From: Platynereis dumerilii
Taxonomy: Eukaryota; Annelida; Polychaeta; Phyllodocida; Nereididae
Direction of reading: 5' to 3'
Length of the DNA stretch: 64,000 nt
NCBI GenBank assembly: GCA_026936325.1
Contig: JAPTHN010000004.1
Span: forward strand, 44,657,289 to 44,721,288
Part shown: positions 1-12,435 of the stretch, in pieces
Position numbering within the stretch: the first letter of the stretch is position 1
Layout of the letters: each line of letters begins with the position of its first letter
Made by a program: the position numbers and the translations under genes
Notes under the pieces: generated by a model
Told to the model about the DNA's origin: nothing
What the model saw: only the letters and a program-made list of their open reading frames with translations
The model's database searches: none

Positions 1-195
1 GATGATTGGGGCTTTACGTCCTGTATCTATGTACTCGGTGGGCTAACTAGGACAGCAGGAGGACACAGCAATGAGGCGAAGGATGATTGAAACTACTGTC
101 CAACATTGATTCTGGACTCAAGGTGCTAAGGCCAGAGCTGGAACCAAGCCCGGCAACCAGTGATTCGAAAACCAAGAGACCGGTTGTTCAAATAG
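1..195 (-). repeat. SINE family A copy, degraded tRNA-like head
   Basis: The body (GGGGCTTTACGTCCTGT through CAATGAGGCGAAGGATGATTG) recurs at 6584, 14006, 16125 and 30926. The 30926 copy shows that the family reads on the minus strand, with a tRNA-derived head at the right end. Here the head (about 110-195) is badly decayed and the B box is barely recognisable. The copy begins at or before the window edge, so its 3' end may be missing. Confidence 0.7.
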
Positions 196-299
196 GATTT
201 TACAGATGATTGTCACATGAATATCTGTTTGGTCTATTATTTTGCTCTGGAAAATTTATAATACATTTCACATTGTTCCTCACGTGTTTTTGTCATTTG

Positions 300-415
300 T
301 TTCAACCTGCAAACCTAACTTTGACTCAGACTCTGACTCCGACTCCACGTGAAAACCTCCAAATCCACAAGTCCGACTCCTGACTCTTGACTCCCGGCTT
401 CGACTCCAAGACCTG
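300..415. repeat. GACTCC-rich fragment related to the 14991 hAT-like MITE
   Basis: Dense GACTCCGACTCC-type motifs with the word GTGAAAACCTCC resemble the interior of the element at 14991-15447 and the fragment at 37963-38079. No terminal inverted repeats are seen, so this is a truncated relic. Confidence 0.5.
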
Positions 416-858
416 CTACCAAACCAACCGAACACCCACACAACCAACCCACCACAAAACCAACACCCAACCAACCACCCACCACCCAAAAAGAGCAATG
501 TTTCATGTATCATTCATACCATATCTTTTTACGTGTTTTGCCAGCCAGCCAGATCTCGGGGGACTATCTTGCTACGTGTCATGAATGGTGATTGCAAAAC
601 TGATTTGCTCCCTTGATTTATTTTCCCTTTTATGGTCTGTTACAATATGTTCCACTTATTTAGGTCCTCTAGACTGCCATGCAGGGCTGCTGGTAAGGAG
701 AACAGTTTGGTTGAAGGAGCTTTGGTTAAAAATGACTTAGACTCTGAAAAATGTTAGTGTCTTTTAAAAGTGTGATAGCTATAGAGGTGAATGAAAAGTA
801 ATAACCATTTAGTTGTGAAGGGGTTGGGGTTGTCTACAAGGTCCATTAAAGTCAATAA
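416..858. other. CCAAC low-complexity tract, then unannotated DNA
   Basis: Positions 421-492 are an A/C-only run of CCAACC/CCACC words, which creates artificial open frames on both strands. The rest, to 858, shows no coding, RNA or repeat signal that I recognise. Confidence 0.5.
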
Positions 859-992
859 ATAATAGAATGGAATGGAATACAAGAGAAAGGAATAGAATAG
901 AATGGAATAGATTAGAATAGAATAGAATAGAATGGAAGAGAAAAGAATAGATAAGAATGGAATAGAATAGAATGGAATAGAATGGATAAAAT
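859..992 (+). repeat. Degenerate GAATA/GGAAT pentamer tract
   Basis: Imperfect tandem pentamers (AATAGAATGG, GAATAGAATA). The minus-strand frames full of Ile, Phe, Tyr and Ser are translations of this repeat, not genes. Confidence 0.85.
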
Positions 993-1654
993 AGGCCAAT
1001 CAATTGATCAATGAATGTATCTATCAACCTTTCCATGATCTAGCATCTTATTACAATGGTACTAGGCCTATATAGGGTTGATAAAACTATATGACCAATG
1101 TGATTTTAAGGTTTTGGTATGTGGTAAGTAGCCTTTCTCGAAAAAATCATTTCACATCGTATTTCCATATCTTGTAACATGCCCAAGAAGGTTCATACGA
1201 TCGTGCCGATACGTGTTGATCAGTGAATTTGGCCTACTAGGCCCTCGGGGCAAGATACAATACACAAAGTGCCATGTGACTACAGATACATCCTTGCTCC
1301 TCCAAAATAAGTTCAAAGTCATCCTCCTAACATATTCAGTTGAGAATGTGACTTTATCCTGCTGGAATTAGGCTTTAAAATTACGCCTCACATGCTGAGA
1401 TGTTAGTTGTGTCCAAATATATTGCACCCGAACATCCATTAAATGAAACATGACAATTTGAGAAAAAGGCATTTGAATGAATTATTTTATGTAGTATCTA
1501 TCGATCTCCAGTTATTTTCTCCCTTGTTTTCTCCATCTCCGACAACCAACAAACCAATCAACCAGACTGCGTACAGGGTACACCTTCTACCGAAACTACT
1601 ATTCCAAGTTCAAACCCATCATCCATCAAACCATTAAGCCACACCCACGTGCTA
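993..1654. other. No recognisable feature
   Basis: AT-rich sequence without a supported ORF, RNA or repeat. The 64-codon frame at 1443-1637 has no domain, and nothing supports translation. Confidence 0.5.
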
Positions 1655-1736
1655 CATAACAAGTGAAACCAAGTTCAAACCAAGTTGAAACCAAGTTCAA
1701 TCTAGTCCAATCAAGTTCAATCAAGTTCGATTGCTC
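1655..1736 (+). repeat. Short minisatellite, CCAAGTTCAA-type unit
   Basis: About seven imperfect copies of a 10-11 bp word (ACCAAGTTCAA, ATCAAGTTCAA) in tandem. Confidence 0.75.
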
Positions 1737-2818
1737 AACCTTTAGGCTGTAACTGATGTTCTAACAGACTTTTTCTGGTGCATCGCATGTCAGCAGGTAT
1801 CAACAATTAATTAATTCCCTGACTCTGCACTGGTTTTATTTGTGCCTAGTTTCACACTAAGGTTTTCATAGAATTTGTGATGGAAGGTTTTCATTGAAGG
1901 TTTTCCTCGATGGGTTTCAGTGAATAGCTTTTTGGCAACCTCATACAACAGTGTTGTTTGGTGTTACAGTGCATTATTAATGAACTATGTTTGTTACAAT
2001 TTACAAATACATGTTAAGAAAATGACTATGCAATTTTTAAAGTATTCGAAATTTTTCATTCGAAAATGAATGTCAAATGAGATTTATAAATTAATCACAA
2101 CTTAGGGGGTGACCATTTAAATATCAGGCCTATCAGGCCTATCATAAGTTTTTCTCGGTGGGAAATTATTTATTTCACGGTAACAGGCTCTTTTTTATTA
2201 TTCATTTATTTCAACGCGCAAAGTCCTCGAATATTCGTTCCAAAATCAAACAACATCTTCTTAAGAAATACCCCAACCAGAAATTAAAAATCTCCCACTA
2301 AGTAAAAGCGTCAGAAATATACCAGATCTATAAAAGGCTTCACCTACCACATAACTTGTAACTAACCTGCTAACACAATTCACCAATAACACATCATGTC
2401 GACAAATATTGTCGACAATACAATTCCTTATTTGGTATTAGGGTATGGCTGTGACCTTTGACCTGTAGGTTAACAAGACTGTCAGTGTCAGAAAGAGTTT
2501 AGCATGTACCCCTTCCCAAGGGGTAAATATTATGCAGCGAGGGTGTTAACCATGAAATGCCTATTTTCCTTGCCACATTTATCCAATATTTACGGCTATA
2601 TTTATGGTTATGGGTATTTGCAATAGTTGGGTTTATAGTAATGGCTATAGTTAGGTTCATAGTAATGGCTCCAGTCAGTATGAGCTTATTGCTAAGTTAT
2701 GTTATAATATCAGCTTGTGTGGTCCAGTTGGAAAAGTGCTCCTGTGCAAGAATAGTTTCGAATGAATTTGGCACTTTGAACCTATCACTCGACTGGATCA
2801 GATCATAATACTATGATC
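1737..2818. other. Unannotated intergenic or intronic DNA
   Basis: No gene or repeat family recognised. The frame at 2557-2808 (83 codons, hydrophobic start) overlaps an imperfect local repeat of GGTT(T/C)ATAGTAATGGCT. It has no homologue that I recognise and is treated as chance. Confidence 0.5.
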
Positions 2819-3122
2819 GAGGAAGGAAGGAAGGAAGGAAGAAAGGAAGGGAGGGAGGGAGGAAGGAGCGAAGGAGGGAAGAGAGGAAGAAACAAACAAG
2901 CAGACACATGAACGGACAGATGAAACAATGGTCAAGAAAGGAAGGAAGAATGAAAGAAAGAAGTTTGGGAGTAATGAACAAAGGAAGAAGGAGAGGAAGG
3001 AATCAAAGAAAGGAGGGAAGGAAAGAAGCAGGAGTAGGAAAGCCAGAGGAAAAGTAAGGAAAGAACGAGGGGAATGAAAGAATGAAGAGAAGGGATTGGG
3101 AAATCTGACAGAAAGGAGTAAT
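2819..3122 (+). repeat. GGAA-rich purine tract
   Basis: About 300 bp of nearly pure purine made of GGAAGGAAGGAA and AAAGGAAGAA words. Such tracts can form triplex-type structures. The minus-strand frame here is a translation of the repeat. Confidence 0.85.
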
Positions 3123-3740
3123 AAAACAACAAGGTAAAATTATATTCAAAAGGAGGCAGACAGACAGATTGAATTATATAAACAGACAGATATCTTTAGA
3201 GTGAAGAAGCCAAATAGTAATCCAGATTGTATCATATAAGAGACAAGCAGCTGTTTCTTAATCCATATTTTATGAAGCGTCTAAAATATATACATATATA
3301 ATTTTATAAACATATGAAATCTTCCTTTTTTGTAGAAAACTAAATACCCAGACATCATGTAATTCAAACATTTATAGACCTACAGATAGAGCTAAACCAT
3401 GTTGCGTTATAATTCCAAGGCTATGGCATTTACAACTTAAATGTACATGCAAAACTTCATATATTTTCAAGGAGGTTTTCAAGGACATTTTAATATATCA
3501 TTTTTCTCTTTTTTTTCACTTGTTTCTTTATAGTACTTCAAAACTTACTTGTTTTCCTTTCATTCCTATACAAATGATGTATTAGACCCACCTCAATTAA
3601 ATATTCTTGCCACCATACAAAGTCGTAATAACTGACCAAGCTATCAACACAATGAACATGCCCATAGCATAAGTATGGCCAGTTTACTACTGACCTCACC
3701 GCACCGGTGGCAGGAAAGAGAGAGAGGGGGGTAGCCCGCG
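3123..3740. other. No recognisable feature
   Basis: AT-rich DNA without a supported gene or repeat. A short GAGAGAGAGGGGGG run lies at 3716-3731, just before the GATA tract. Confidence 0.5.
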
Positions 3741-3782
3741 ATAAATAGATAAAGATAGATAGATAGATAGATAGATAGACAT

Positions 3783-3846
<64 letters not shown>

Positions 3847-4061
3847 GATAAATAGATAGATAGATAGATATAGATGGATAGATAGATAGATAGATAAATA
3901 TATATTTAGATTATTGAATAGATTACTAAATAGATAATTTGATATATAGAAAATAATTAGATATAAAATTAAATATATAGAAGGAAAGAAAGAAAGATAG
4001 ACATATAGGTGGATGGATAGATAGATAGATAAATAGATAGATAGATAGATGATAGATAGAT

Positions 4062-4126
<65 letters not shown>

Positions 4127-4128
4127 TA
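3741..4128 (+). repeat. Large (GATA)n tract, interrupted
   Basis: Long GATA runs at about 3747-3900 and 4014-4128 flank a decayed AT-rich middle (3900-4010). The 203-codon minus-strand frame across it is poly(Tyr-Leu-Ser-Ile), an artefact of the tetramer. Confidence 0.95.
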
Positions 4129-4541
4129 GCAGGGCTCTAAAACAAGCACTAATATTAAAAGTTACTGCAACAATAAATAAATATAATTTAAAAAAAAAGA
4201 AACATATATTTGAGGCAGCCATACAATTTTTCTACTCTCTCAACACCTTCTCCCCTCCCCCTTGAGCTACGCCTCTGAGTTCATTCGTGATTTAAGGGGA
4301 TGCTATATTATTGATATGACATTTAGCTTACCATATCATCAATAATAAAAGGGTTGTCACATCTCAGCAGTAAATAGAATAGACAATGCGATGTCAAGAC
4401 AATGCTGAATCCGCCAAATTCTTCTATAGCAAAGACAAAGGAAATAATAGCTTTAGGCCTATAGGCCTATACGAATTGCTGAAATATCTTTTTATGTATT
4501 TTCAACTTACAATCCAATGTTTTACATAGTTTTAGGATACT

Positions 4542-4589
<48 letters not shown>

Positions 4590-4939
4590 CTTTAATGTAT
4601 TCATCTGATTTTGGCCCTACGTAATATTCAGTGTCTACAATTATCAAATAAGTTGTACAGCTAAGCTACATATGACAGAAAGTGTCATAGACACATAAAG
4701 AAGCATCCAAAAACCAGACCACATCATTTGCCTGGAAGCCATATATATTCATTAGCGTGCCACACAAGATTTTTGTTAGGTTTTTGTATAATAATAACTA
4801 TAATGTAGCCCCATATTAACTTACAACACCATATTCTCTTACAAAACACATATATAGAAAGTGTTTATCTGCAAAGAATTATCTTCTCCACAAAGTTATA
4901 GAAGTACAAACATAACAAGCCTGATACCATTAGCATCCT
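4129..4939. other. Unannotated DNA with a short GATA run
   Basis: A (GATA)~12 run occupies 4541-4590. Nothing else is recognisable before the inverted-repeat element at about 4940. Confidence 0.6.
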
Positions 4940-5399
4940 ATAATAATATCAGGCCTTCCTAAACCTATAACATCATTATCAAATACATTACCTTTTACAT
5001 CATTATACATAGGATTTATTATTACATTCTTTCTTTTGCAATTGTAATGCCCCATGTCAACGGTGCAAGGATTTGTGCACTCAACTTAAAAAGCTCCTAG
5101 ATTGTAATCGTCTTTACCCAAATAGTATACTGGTCTGTCAATAGAGGGCTACATGAATCTACAGTCACATGACACTGTACTATGAAGGTCATGTGATCTG
5201 TCGTGTCTACGTCACAATCAATTCAGGGTAAACAGTTCAGAGGGTAGCTGACTTTGGGGATTAACACCAGTCATGTAAGAAAAGCAATTTTGAATTTTTA
5301 CAGGGAAATATACAACATCATTTGGCCCAGAAATGTTAAGATTTTTTTGTATGATGGTAAATGTGGTTATATATTTCTTCTAACCAAAAGCAGAGTTTT

Positions 5400-5960
5400 A
5401 AAATCTATTCTGTTCTATTTCATTCTATTCTTATATGCTATTTATGCTACGGTATTGTACTCGGGTTCATTTCCATAATAATAATTTTTGTCAACCCACT
5501 CGATGCTAAATATTTTGTTTTATTGTATCAGTCTCAGAAGATATTATGTTCGACTTATTCTATTCTTCTCTATTCCCTCCTATTCTGTCTTTGCCTATTA
5601 TATTCTATTCCACCCCATCACATTATATAGTGTACTTTTAAAACGTTCTTTTTAAAATTCTATATGAACATCCTATAGTCTACTTTTCAAAAATTCTATT
5701 CTATTCTATATCCTGGTTCATTCTATTCCATCACATTCTACAATTAACTTCGTAAAACTTCTATTCAAATTAAATTTCAACATTATATTGTGTTCAGTCG
5801 AACCCCATTATTCTATTTATCACATTCTGTAGTCTAGATCTACTTTCTTTAAATTCCATTTTCTCCCTTAACTGTATATTCTATTATAAATCATATTCTC
5901 TACTTTTCTATATATTCTACACTCTACACTACGCTGACAACATCTTGCTATACTACTCTA
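5400..5960 (+). repeat. Degenerate TTCTA/TATTC pentamer region
   Basis: Scattered TATTCTATTC words over more than 500 bp inside the inverted-repeat element. Frames here are low complexity. Confidence 0.7.
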
Positions 5961-6583
5961 CCAAACAGACACAATTTCCCAAGCATCACTTGACAATATA
6001 CCAAGTCTATGAAACAGAGAGTCACCACACAACCACACCAAGCCAGCTATTTATCTGAATGGGTCCATTCCCTTGATTCATTCATTAATAGAATTGCCCA
6101 TATCATCCCTTCCATTCTCCTACAGAAACTGAAAGGATAGGCTGTGATGATAGGATAGTAGGCAGGAGAATAGAAGGGATCAAACTCTACCCTGTGGATC
6201 ATGATCCTTAAGGAGGCTATTCTCAAGATCAAGGACCTATTGAAAGGGTGATCAATTGGATCCCAGTCACAATTGGCAATCAGGCATCTCTCCAACCACT
6301 GGTAGAGTGTATCTGGTTGATAGGTACAGTTAGTTGAAGGTACATTCTATGTTAGTGTGTAGGATGGTGTATACATAGAGAGGATACATCGAGAGTGCTG
6401 CCAAACTCAAAAGCAGATTCTTATTGCTTCCAATGGTTAATTGAGATGGCTCAGACATATTGACAGGGAAAAGTTCCCAAAAATGCTACATATCTACCAC
6501 ATGGGAGGATCTGTTAATTGCCAAACATAAACACTCATTCAATGGAAAATATTTAAGTACTATCTGATGTTGACAACATTTGA

Positions 6584-6750
6584 CGGATGGATGATTTGGG
6601 CTTCACTACCTGTACTTATGCACTTGGTAGGCTAATTAGGACAGGATGAGGACAAGGCAATGAGGAGAAGGACATTTGACAGAAAAACACCAGTGGTTAT
6701 TGGTTCATGTCAATCAAAAAATTGTTTACCAACCAGGATTTGAACACAGA
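6584..6750 (-). repeat. SINE family A fragment
   Basis: Matches the body of the 30926 copy (ACCTGTACTTATGCACTTGG, GGCTAATTAGGACAGGA, AAGGCAATGAGGAGAAGGA), followed by a decayed head with GGATTTGAACAC in the place of the B box. It lies inside the 4.9-7.3 kb inverted-repeat element. Confidence 0.7.
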
Positions 6751-7270
6751 ACCTTAAAATAGCAGTAGCAGCAGTCGTAGAGGTAGTGTACCAACTACAA
6801 TTATAGACATTCTTGCCGGTAGTTTGTTGAATGATAAATGAACACATCCATCATTATCATGAGACAGTCCAACACTTAAATCTTGGTACATGGTGCTGTT
6901 AGACATTTTCACTGAACAGTTAGACCAATGTTAATCCCTGAAACAGCCTCACTCTGAGCTTGTTTACCCTCAATTGATTGTGACGTAGACACGACAGATC
7001 ACATGACCTTCATAGTACGGTGTCATGTGACTGTAGATTCTTGTAGCCCCCTATTGACAGACCAGAACACTGTTTGGGTAAAAGACGATTACGGTCTAGG
7101 AGCTTAAGTTAAGCGCACAAATCCATTGCACTGTTGACATGGGGCATTAGAATTGCATAAGAAGGAAGCTGGAAATGTAATAGCAAACGCAGTGTAATAT
7201 GAATTGCAGCGTAATAGGAAATCCAATGTAACAGCTATTAGTATGTAATGCTATAGGGACTAAAATAATA

Positions 7271-7532
7271 TAATTCAAACAGAAAATATGATCCTGTAAT
7301 GCTTTCTTATGCTTGATACTAAACATAAGACACAATTTTTGCTGACAGAGCAAATTTTGGAGGCGGGGTATCAGAGCGTCAAGTGCAAGTTAAATATGAG
7401 CTATATTTGGGTTATATGTGGGCTAAATCCAAGCTTAATTCCCCCGAGCCTTGTGCATGTAGGCTCATACATATTTTGGCACATACATCACTCAAGCTGA
7501 GAGCCAGTGAACTCTAAATTAATATTAAAGCT
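7271..7532. other. No recognisable feature
   Basis: Short AT-rich stretch between the inverted-repeat element and a GATA tract. Confidence 0.4.
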
Positions 7533-7655
<123 letters not shown>

Positions 7656-7815
7656 TGGTAAGTGCAGCCTTCTAAGCAGAATTATTGGTACTGGACTTTT
7701 CGTGAGGGTTGATAGATGGGATGGGAAAAAGGGCATGAGTCCTCAACACATTCACCCATATGAGGGATCTTTACTTGCCAAACACAGACACAAGTATACA
7801 AGGAGCAGCCAAATC
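7656..7815 (-). repeat. SINE family C, partial
   Basis: Contains GTAAGTGCAGCC, GAGTCCTCAACACATT and TGAGGGATCTTTACTTGCC, matching the full-length copy at 14061-14394. The tRNA-like head, expected at the right end, is missing, so the copy is 5' truncated. Confidence 0.75.
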
Positions 7816-8568
7816 TTGTTATAATGAAATTTTATGCAATATATCAGTTTCAATTGTCTAAAAAAAAACACTGCAGTTACAGTATAAATGGAGTACTATA
7901 ACGAATGAACCATACCAGCAAAATATACTAGGGCCTTACAAATAGGCCGTGGGGGGCTGGACTGGTCAAGCAATGTCTTTAGGGTAAGCTGAGGGCTATG
8001 AGGACCCCCCCCCTTACCCCTTGAGCAGCCTTGAGTAAGGCAGCCTAGCCCTAAGGCCAAGGGGGACCCCCCCCCCTCCCTCCCTGCTGCCATGTGAAGC
8101 TATGGGGAGGTCATACTTTCGCCATGAGGCTTTATGTGGTAGCTTTTAGGCCAAGCATGGGTCACCAAATTTGTAGGCATTTCTGTAGCACTTCTTATGG
8201 GTACCGCCAAGGCTTTACCCAGGCCTTGCCCAGCTCCTATGATCTTAATAGAAATGGCCCAGATCAGAGGAAATACTCTCTAGGCCAAACATGATTTCTA
8301 GCCACATTCCTAGGCCAATAAACCCCTCCCCCTCCCCTCCATAAAGAGATAAGAGAGAGGAAAAGGGAGAGATACAGAAAGGGGAGGGGGAGAATATGAC
8401 AGCTCCTGTGAACTACTTTCGTGCAATGCATATTGCATATTATTGAAAGCATGAACTGAGTAGATAGCACTAGATGGATATCATATGTTTGGTGTAATAT
8501 TTTTGTCGTTCAGCCTTGTGATAACACTGAATGAGATCTAGATGGTGCTGCGTAGTGTGAATACAATG
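7816..8568. other. Unannotated DNA with C-homopolymers
   Basis: Runs of nine or more C at about 8004 and 8068 and an A-run at 7861. ORFs crossing these runs are of low credibility. No gene or repeat family recognised. Confidence 0.5.
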
Positions 8569-9415
8569 CAAAATCTTAAATTTTGAGTCAGCTTAAATGA
8601 TATAGTGAGACAATTGCACAATATATTTACAGCTCTAGCAATTGATCTGAAGAAATCGGTTTTTTTTTTCAGTGCCAGAGTGGACCTATGATGTCATAGG
8701 TGAATGCTCCATTGCTCAGCACTGGAGGATATGCAAAATTTGTGCTACCATTACCAATGATGCCACAGGTCAAACCGGCCAATAGCATTCGTTGTGGACA
8801 GTTTCATCATAGCCTTGCAGTTACATCATTGCTAGAATGGACACCTGGGGAGGGGGAACTAAAAAGCTGTCAATTGTCCTTATGTTTGCATATTAATACC
8901 AGGTACTGTGGTAACCAACGATGAAATACAGGATTAAAGTAGTTGTCTGTTTTACACTGAAAGAGACAGCCAACAAAACTGCAAACAGCACACACAATTC
9001 TTGAACTTGACAGCTCCATATAAAATCCAATTGAGTCCAAAAGCATGCTTGTAAACAACTGTGATTAATTGCAAATTATCCTATTAAGCATGCTTGGTTG
9101 AATTTCAGGTACTTTAAGTGTCACCAATAAACAACCCCCTTCCCCAACTTAACACCTGAGTTTTGCAGTGGTATTATTGGCTAATCTGGCCATGACATAA
9201 TTGCGAGGCTACGATGAAGTTGTTCACACGAAATGCTAATGGCCAGATACACCTATGACACCATAGCTTGCACCAAATTTGTATAGGTTCCAATGGAGTC
9301 TCATGCTATGACATCATACTAGGTCCACACTATGAAAAAAGATGATTTCTTCAGAGCAATTGCTAGAGCTGTAAGCAAACATACCTTGTTGCTTTAAGTT
9401 ATGATAATCTTCAGA
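8569..9415. mobile_element. GAGTCAGC-type palindromic MITE, split by an insertion
   Basis: The left part (8569-8629) carries the family terminus AAATTTTGAGTCAGC-type plus TTGCACAAT. The right part (9372 to about 9415) continues with CTTGTTGCTTTAAGTTATGA, which in intact relatives (38855, 52962) follows directly. The intervening 8630-9371 is a separate TA-flanked element. Confidence 0.65.
8630..9371. mobile_element. TA-flanked DNA transposon, long inverted ends, nested
   Basis: 742 bp beginning CAGCTCTAGCAATTG and ending in its reverse complement, flanked on both sides by TA (8628-8629 and 9372-9373). The inverted ends run on with decay for about 230 bp each (8630-8860 and 9140-9371), sharing TGAAGAAATC and a TGATGTCATA-type word. 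A TA duplication fits the Tc1/mariner superfamily. There is no transposase ORF, so it is non-autonomous. Confidence 0.75.
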
Positions 9416-10080
9416 TTCACGATAGGTCATTGCGGCAAAACCAAACAGAATTTTCAAGAACCAGCTAAACACTAAAATACATGGTCTTGAATTATAAGAA
9501 ACTAAAGGAAGACGACACCGGTCAACTTACAGGTCTTCTTCAAGAACCATCCAAGTAGCCACAGATAGTGCTAATAATACCCCCGAACCCTCTGCTTAAT
9601 AGCCATGCCAGCCTGTATTGTACATCCCAGCCTTGCCCATGTTGCCCTAGGCCCACTAGTTACATTTCAGCATTGCCATGTTGTAGGCATACAACCCAAG
9701 GCAAACTTGGAACCACTGGCCTTCTTACAACCATGGACAAGATGAATAGTACTAGGAGGCAAGTTGTAGATGAAGATGGAGTTGGAAATAACATTAGGAA
9801 GAAGAAACTACATTAAGGAGAAGATATCGTATAGAATAGTTACTGAGCTCACTTGAGCAACCTTTTCGAAGTTACTTAATTTTTGTGTATGGAAGTAGAG
9901 AGGTATTTCCTCTACTGGAACTAATTTCATAATGTGAAATGTATGGTCAGGAGGCATTGATATTGTCCTAATTTGGATGCTGGGAAATGCATGGCAGAAA
10001 CCTATTTTCATTCGCATTGAATAATTATAAGAATCTCAAAAGATATCAGTTGATCTCTCAATTTATCAATAGGCATGTCT
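9416..10080. other. No recognisable feature
   Basis: No supported ORF or repeat. The 82-codon frame at 9568-9816 shows no domain. Confidence 0.5.
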
Positions 10081-10200
10081 GTCTTTATCTATCTATATAT
10101 TATCTATCTAATCTATTTATTTATTGAATGGGGAATCATCTTGGTATTCTATCTATCTATTGACCCCCCTATCCATTTACCTATTTATCTATCTCACCGA
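10081..10200 (+). repeat. Degenerate (TATC)n tract
   Basis: Interrupted CTATCTAT words with TTTATTTAT insertions. Confidence 0.75.
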
Positions 10201-10504
10201 CCCCACAACCACGTGATAGTTGCGGGTCAACAAATAGAGCATTGTCAACTCAAGGGTGGCAATTTGCTTGTGTTGCAGTGAAAGTGAACAGTCTGTGTAT
10301 TTTTGTATCTCTCACGTCTGCCATCCTATCCAAGCTCAAAACCAAATACCCAGCCCTGTCCTGAACCCCCAAACACCAACAATAACTCAACTGGGGCCGT
10401 CAAGATAACACGCCATTGGTTTTATTTACTATTATGTGCTTGCAATAGCCAGACAGCAAAACTGAATCTGTAATTGATCATGCAAATCATATTTTTGGAA
10501 AACT

Positions 10505-10625
10505 GTGCTTGTGGCCCAACGGTTGAACAATTTGCAACTTTGCAGCCTTGTTGAAGATCATCTCTGATTCGATCTCTGAACATCCCAGATTAGACATCCC
10601 AGATTCGATCTCTTGTGCCAGAGGT
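10505..10625 (+). repeat. Possible decayed tRNA-derived SINE
   Basis: GTGGCCCAACGGTTGAAC resembles a tRNA A-box region, and two AGATTCGATCTC-like words lie where a B box might be expected. A duplicated GAACATCCCAGATT-type word suggests local repetition. The similarity is weak and could be chance. Confidence 0.3.
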
Positions 10626-11216
10626 AAGACATTTTTGGATGAGATACTATTCAATAAGTGGTTGAGTTGCCATTTTAGCCTACACCATCAAACAATTGTA
10701 ACAAAATAATTCTATTTAGAAACTAAGTAAAGAATTATCATGCAAAAAATAGCTAAAATCCATGAAACTTCATCGATGCATCGCTTTCTTTTCTTCTTCA
10801 CTTAACATTTCTTCATCCTATCCTACCCAATTCTTTCCACGTCTCAATCAACCAATCAGAATACAGCATTCGGATGTTACTTCCGAATTACCCAGAATGC
10901 ATCCCAAGTGGCCAAGATCCCGGATGACCGATCTGAGTCTATGAAACCTATTCGGCGTCTAGACTTATGGCAACTGGGATACTCAGGGGAAACAAGAGCT
11001 GGCAATGCACTATCAAGTTCTTTCTGTGCTGGCTGTATGAACGTCTAGGGTGATGTACTTATACATGGAATTGACGTAACCATGAAATTCATGCAGTAAT
11101 TAAGACGGTTCAATATTTACCATTTTGTATCTATCACCAACATACAAAAGCTAAGTGTAATTATTTCATAATGTTCCAGATAGATTGACATTTTAAAATA
11201 GATAACGACAGATACA
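10626..11216. other. No recognisable feature
   Basis: The 60-codon frame at 10762-10944 and the surrounding sequence show no recognisable domain, splice pair or repeat. Confidence 0.45.
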
Positions 11217-11414
11217 TTGTAAATTTGAAATTTTGAGTCAGCTTAAATGATTGAGTGAGATGGTTGCACAATTCCTTTGAGCTAACATAACTTGACGTTT
11301 TCATCTATGATAACAGACAAATTATCATAAATTAAAACAACAAGCTAGGTCAGCGAAAGATAGTGTGCAACATGCAATTCAATCATTTATGCTGACTCAA
11401 AATTTCAAATTTTA
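11217..11414. mobile_element. GAGTCAGC-type palindromic MITE, short intact form
   Basis: About 198 bp that folds on itself. The left end has GAAATTTTGAGTCAGC and the right end GCTGACTCAAAATTTC, with ATGATTGAGTGAGATGGTTG internally. Relatives occur at 8569, 38855 and 52962. The exact target duplication is uncertain. It has no coding capacity. Confidence 0.8.
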
Positions 11415-12179
11415 CACAGTATTCACAGATAAATAGACATGGATAGATATAATTGAGAATGATATAGAAAGACACGAATAGATAGATATGGATATAATAG
11501 ATAACACTGTCAGAGAAATTGATAGATATGCCTTATTCTTAAAAAAAAATACACACTACTATGTACTGACTTCTATGGCAAAACAAAAATCACCATCTGA
11601 GCTATGAGAAAATCAGTCTTCCACAAGATGATTTGGCACCAAGCATGCAGTGCACAAATTAATGCCGCAGTGTGCTACGTATAACAGCCCATATTTCTTA
11701 CAACACAAACGGTTGCCATGGTAACAATTGATGTTTATTTGTTATATTGTCATCTGAAGAGAAAGAGCAAAGGATCCCTGTGCATAATTCGTTAATGACA
11801 GGTGCTGGTTGATACATATGCTCAATATTTGTTTTGTTGCATATGTGTGTACAAATTTGGTCTATCCATATGTATTTGCTTCTGTTAAAGTCTTGGATAT
11901 TTTTCAACAATAAATTTTACAAATTTACGAATGGAAAATTTTTTAAATAGTGTAATGTTTGCAAAAATAACAGTTTTTTAAAGAAGGTGCATTCTTTGTT
12001 CTTTGGTCTCATATAAATTATAATACATAACAAAAAAACATATTAACATCTTCTACTACTGTATTTCATCCTACCAAGAGATTCACAAATCCCAAAATAT
12101 CAATTAGTAAATGAAAATAATACCACAAATAGCTCATATCGTTTGAATGACATGTGCGACTCTACATCTCAAACGAACA
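11415..12179. other. No recognisable feature
   Basis: A few scattered GATA words follow the MITE. No ORF, RNA or repeat family is supported. Confidence 0.5.
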
Positions 12180-12435
12180 TATATTTCGAAGGAAAAAAAA
12201 ACTTCAACAATTCAAAGAGGGGTTATCAAAAGGAAAATGATATTCAACAATTAAATGAAAGATAGTCCAAAGGAAAAAATCTTAAACAGTTCAACGAAAG
12301 ATATTCTAAAAGAAAACCAATCTTAAACAATTGAATGAAAGATTATTCAAAGGAAAACAATCTACAACACATCAATGAAAGATATTCCAAAAGAAAGCAA
12401 ATCTTCAACGATTCATAGAAATATACTCCAAACTG
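12180..12435 (+). repeat. Diverged minisatellite, ~42-bp unit, ~6 copies
   Basis: Imperfect tandem units built on CAACAATTCAATGAAAGATA, then TTCCAAAAGGAAA. Divergence among units indicates an old array. Confidence 0.75.

Larger units (their letters stand above)
4940..7270. mobile_element. Inverted-repeat element of ~2.3 kb, superfamily unassigned
   Basis: The stretch 5036-5250 reappears as a reverse complement at 6945-7155. Shared words include AATGCCCCATGTCAAC, GTCATGTGA and GTCGTGTCTACGTCACAAT, at roughly 85-90% identity. Weaker matching continues outward to about 4940 and 7270 (TATTACATT-type words), so the exact termini and target duplication are unclear. The 1.7 kb interior holds a TTCTA-type simple repeat and a SINE fragment, with no transposase-like frame. 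It is most simply a non-autonomous DNA transposon with long inverted ends. A local inverted duplication is the alternative. Confidence 0.6.

Noticed and set aside
3538-4222. Long minus-strand frames (up to 203 codons) rich in Tyr-Leu-Ser-Ile
   Set aside because: Direct translation of (GATA)n; no start, domain or splice context.
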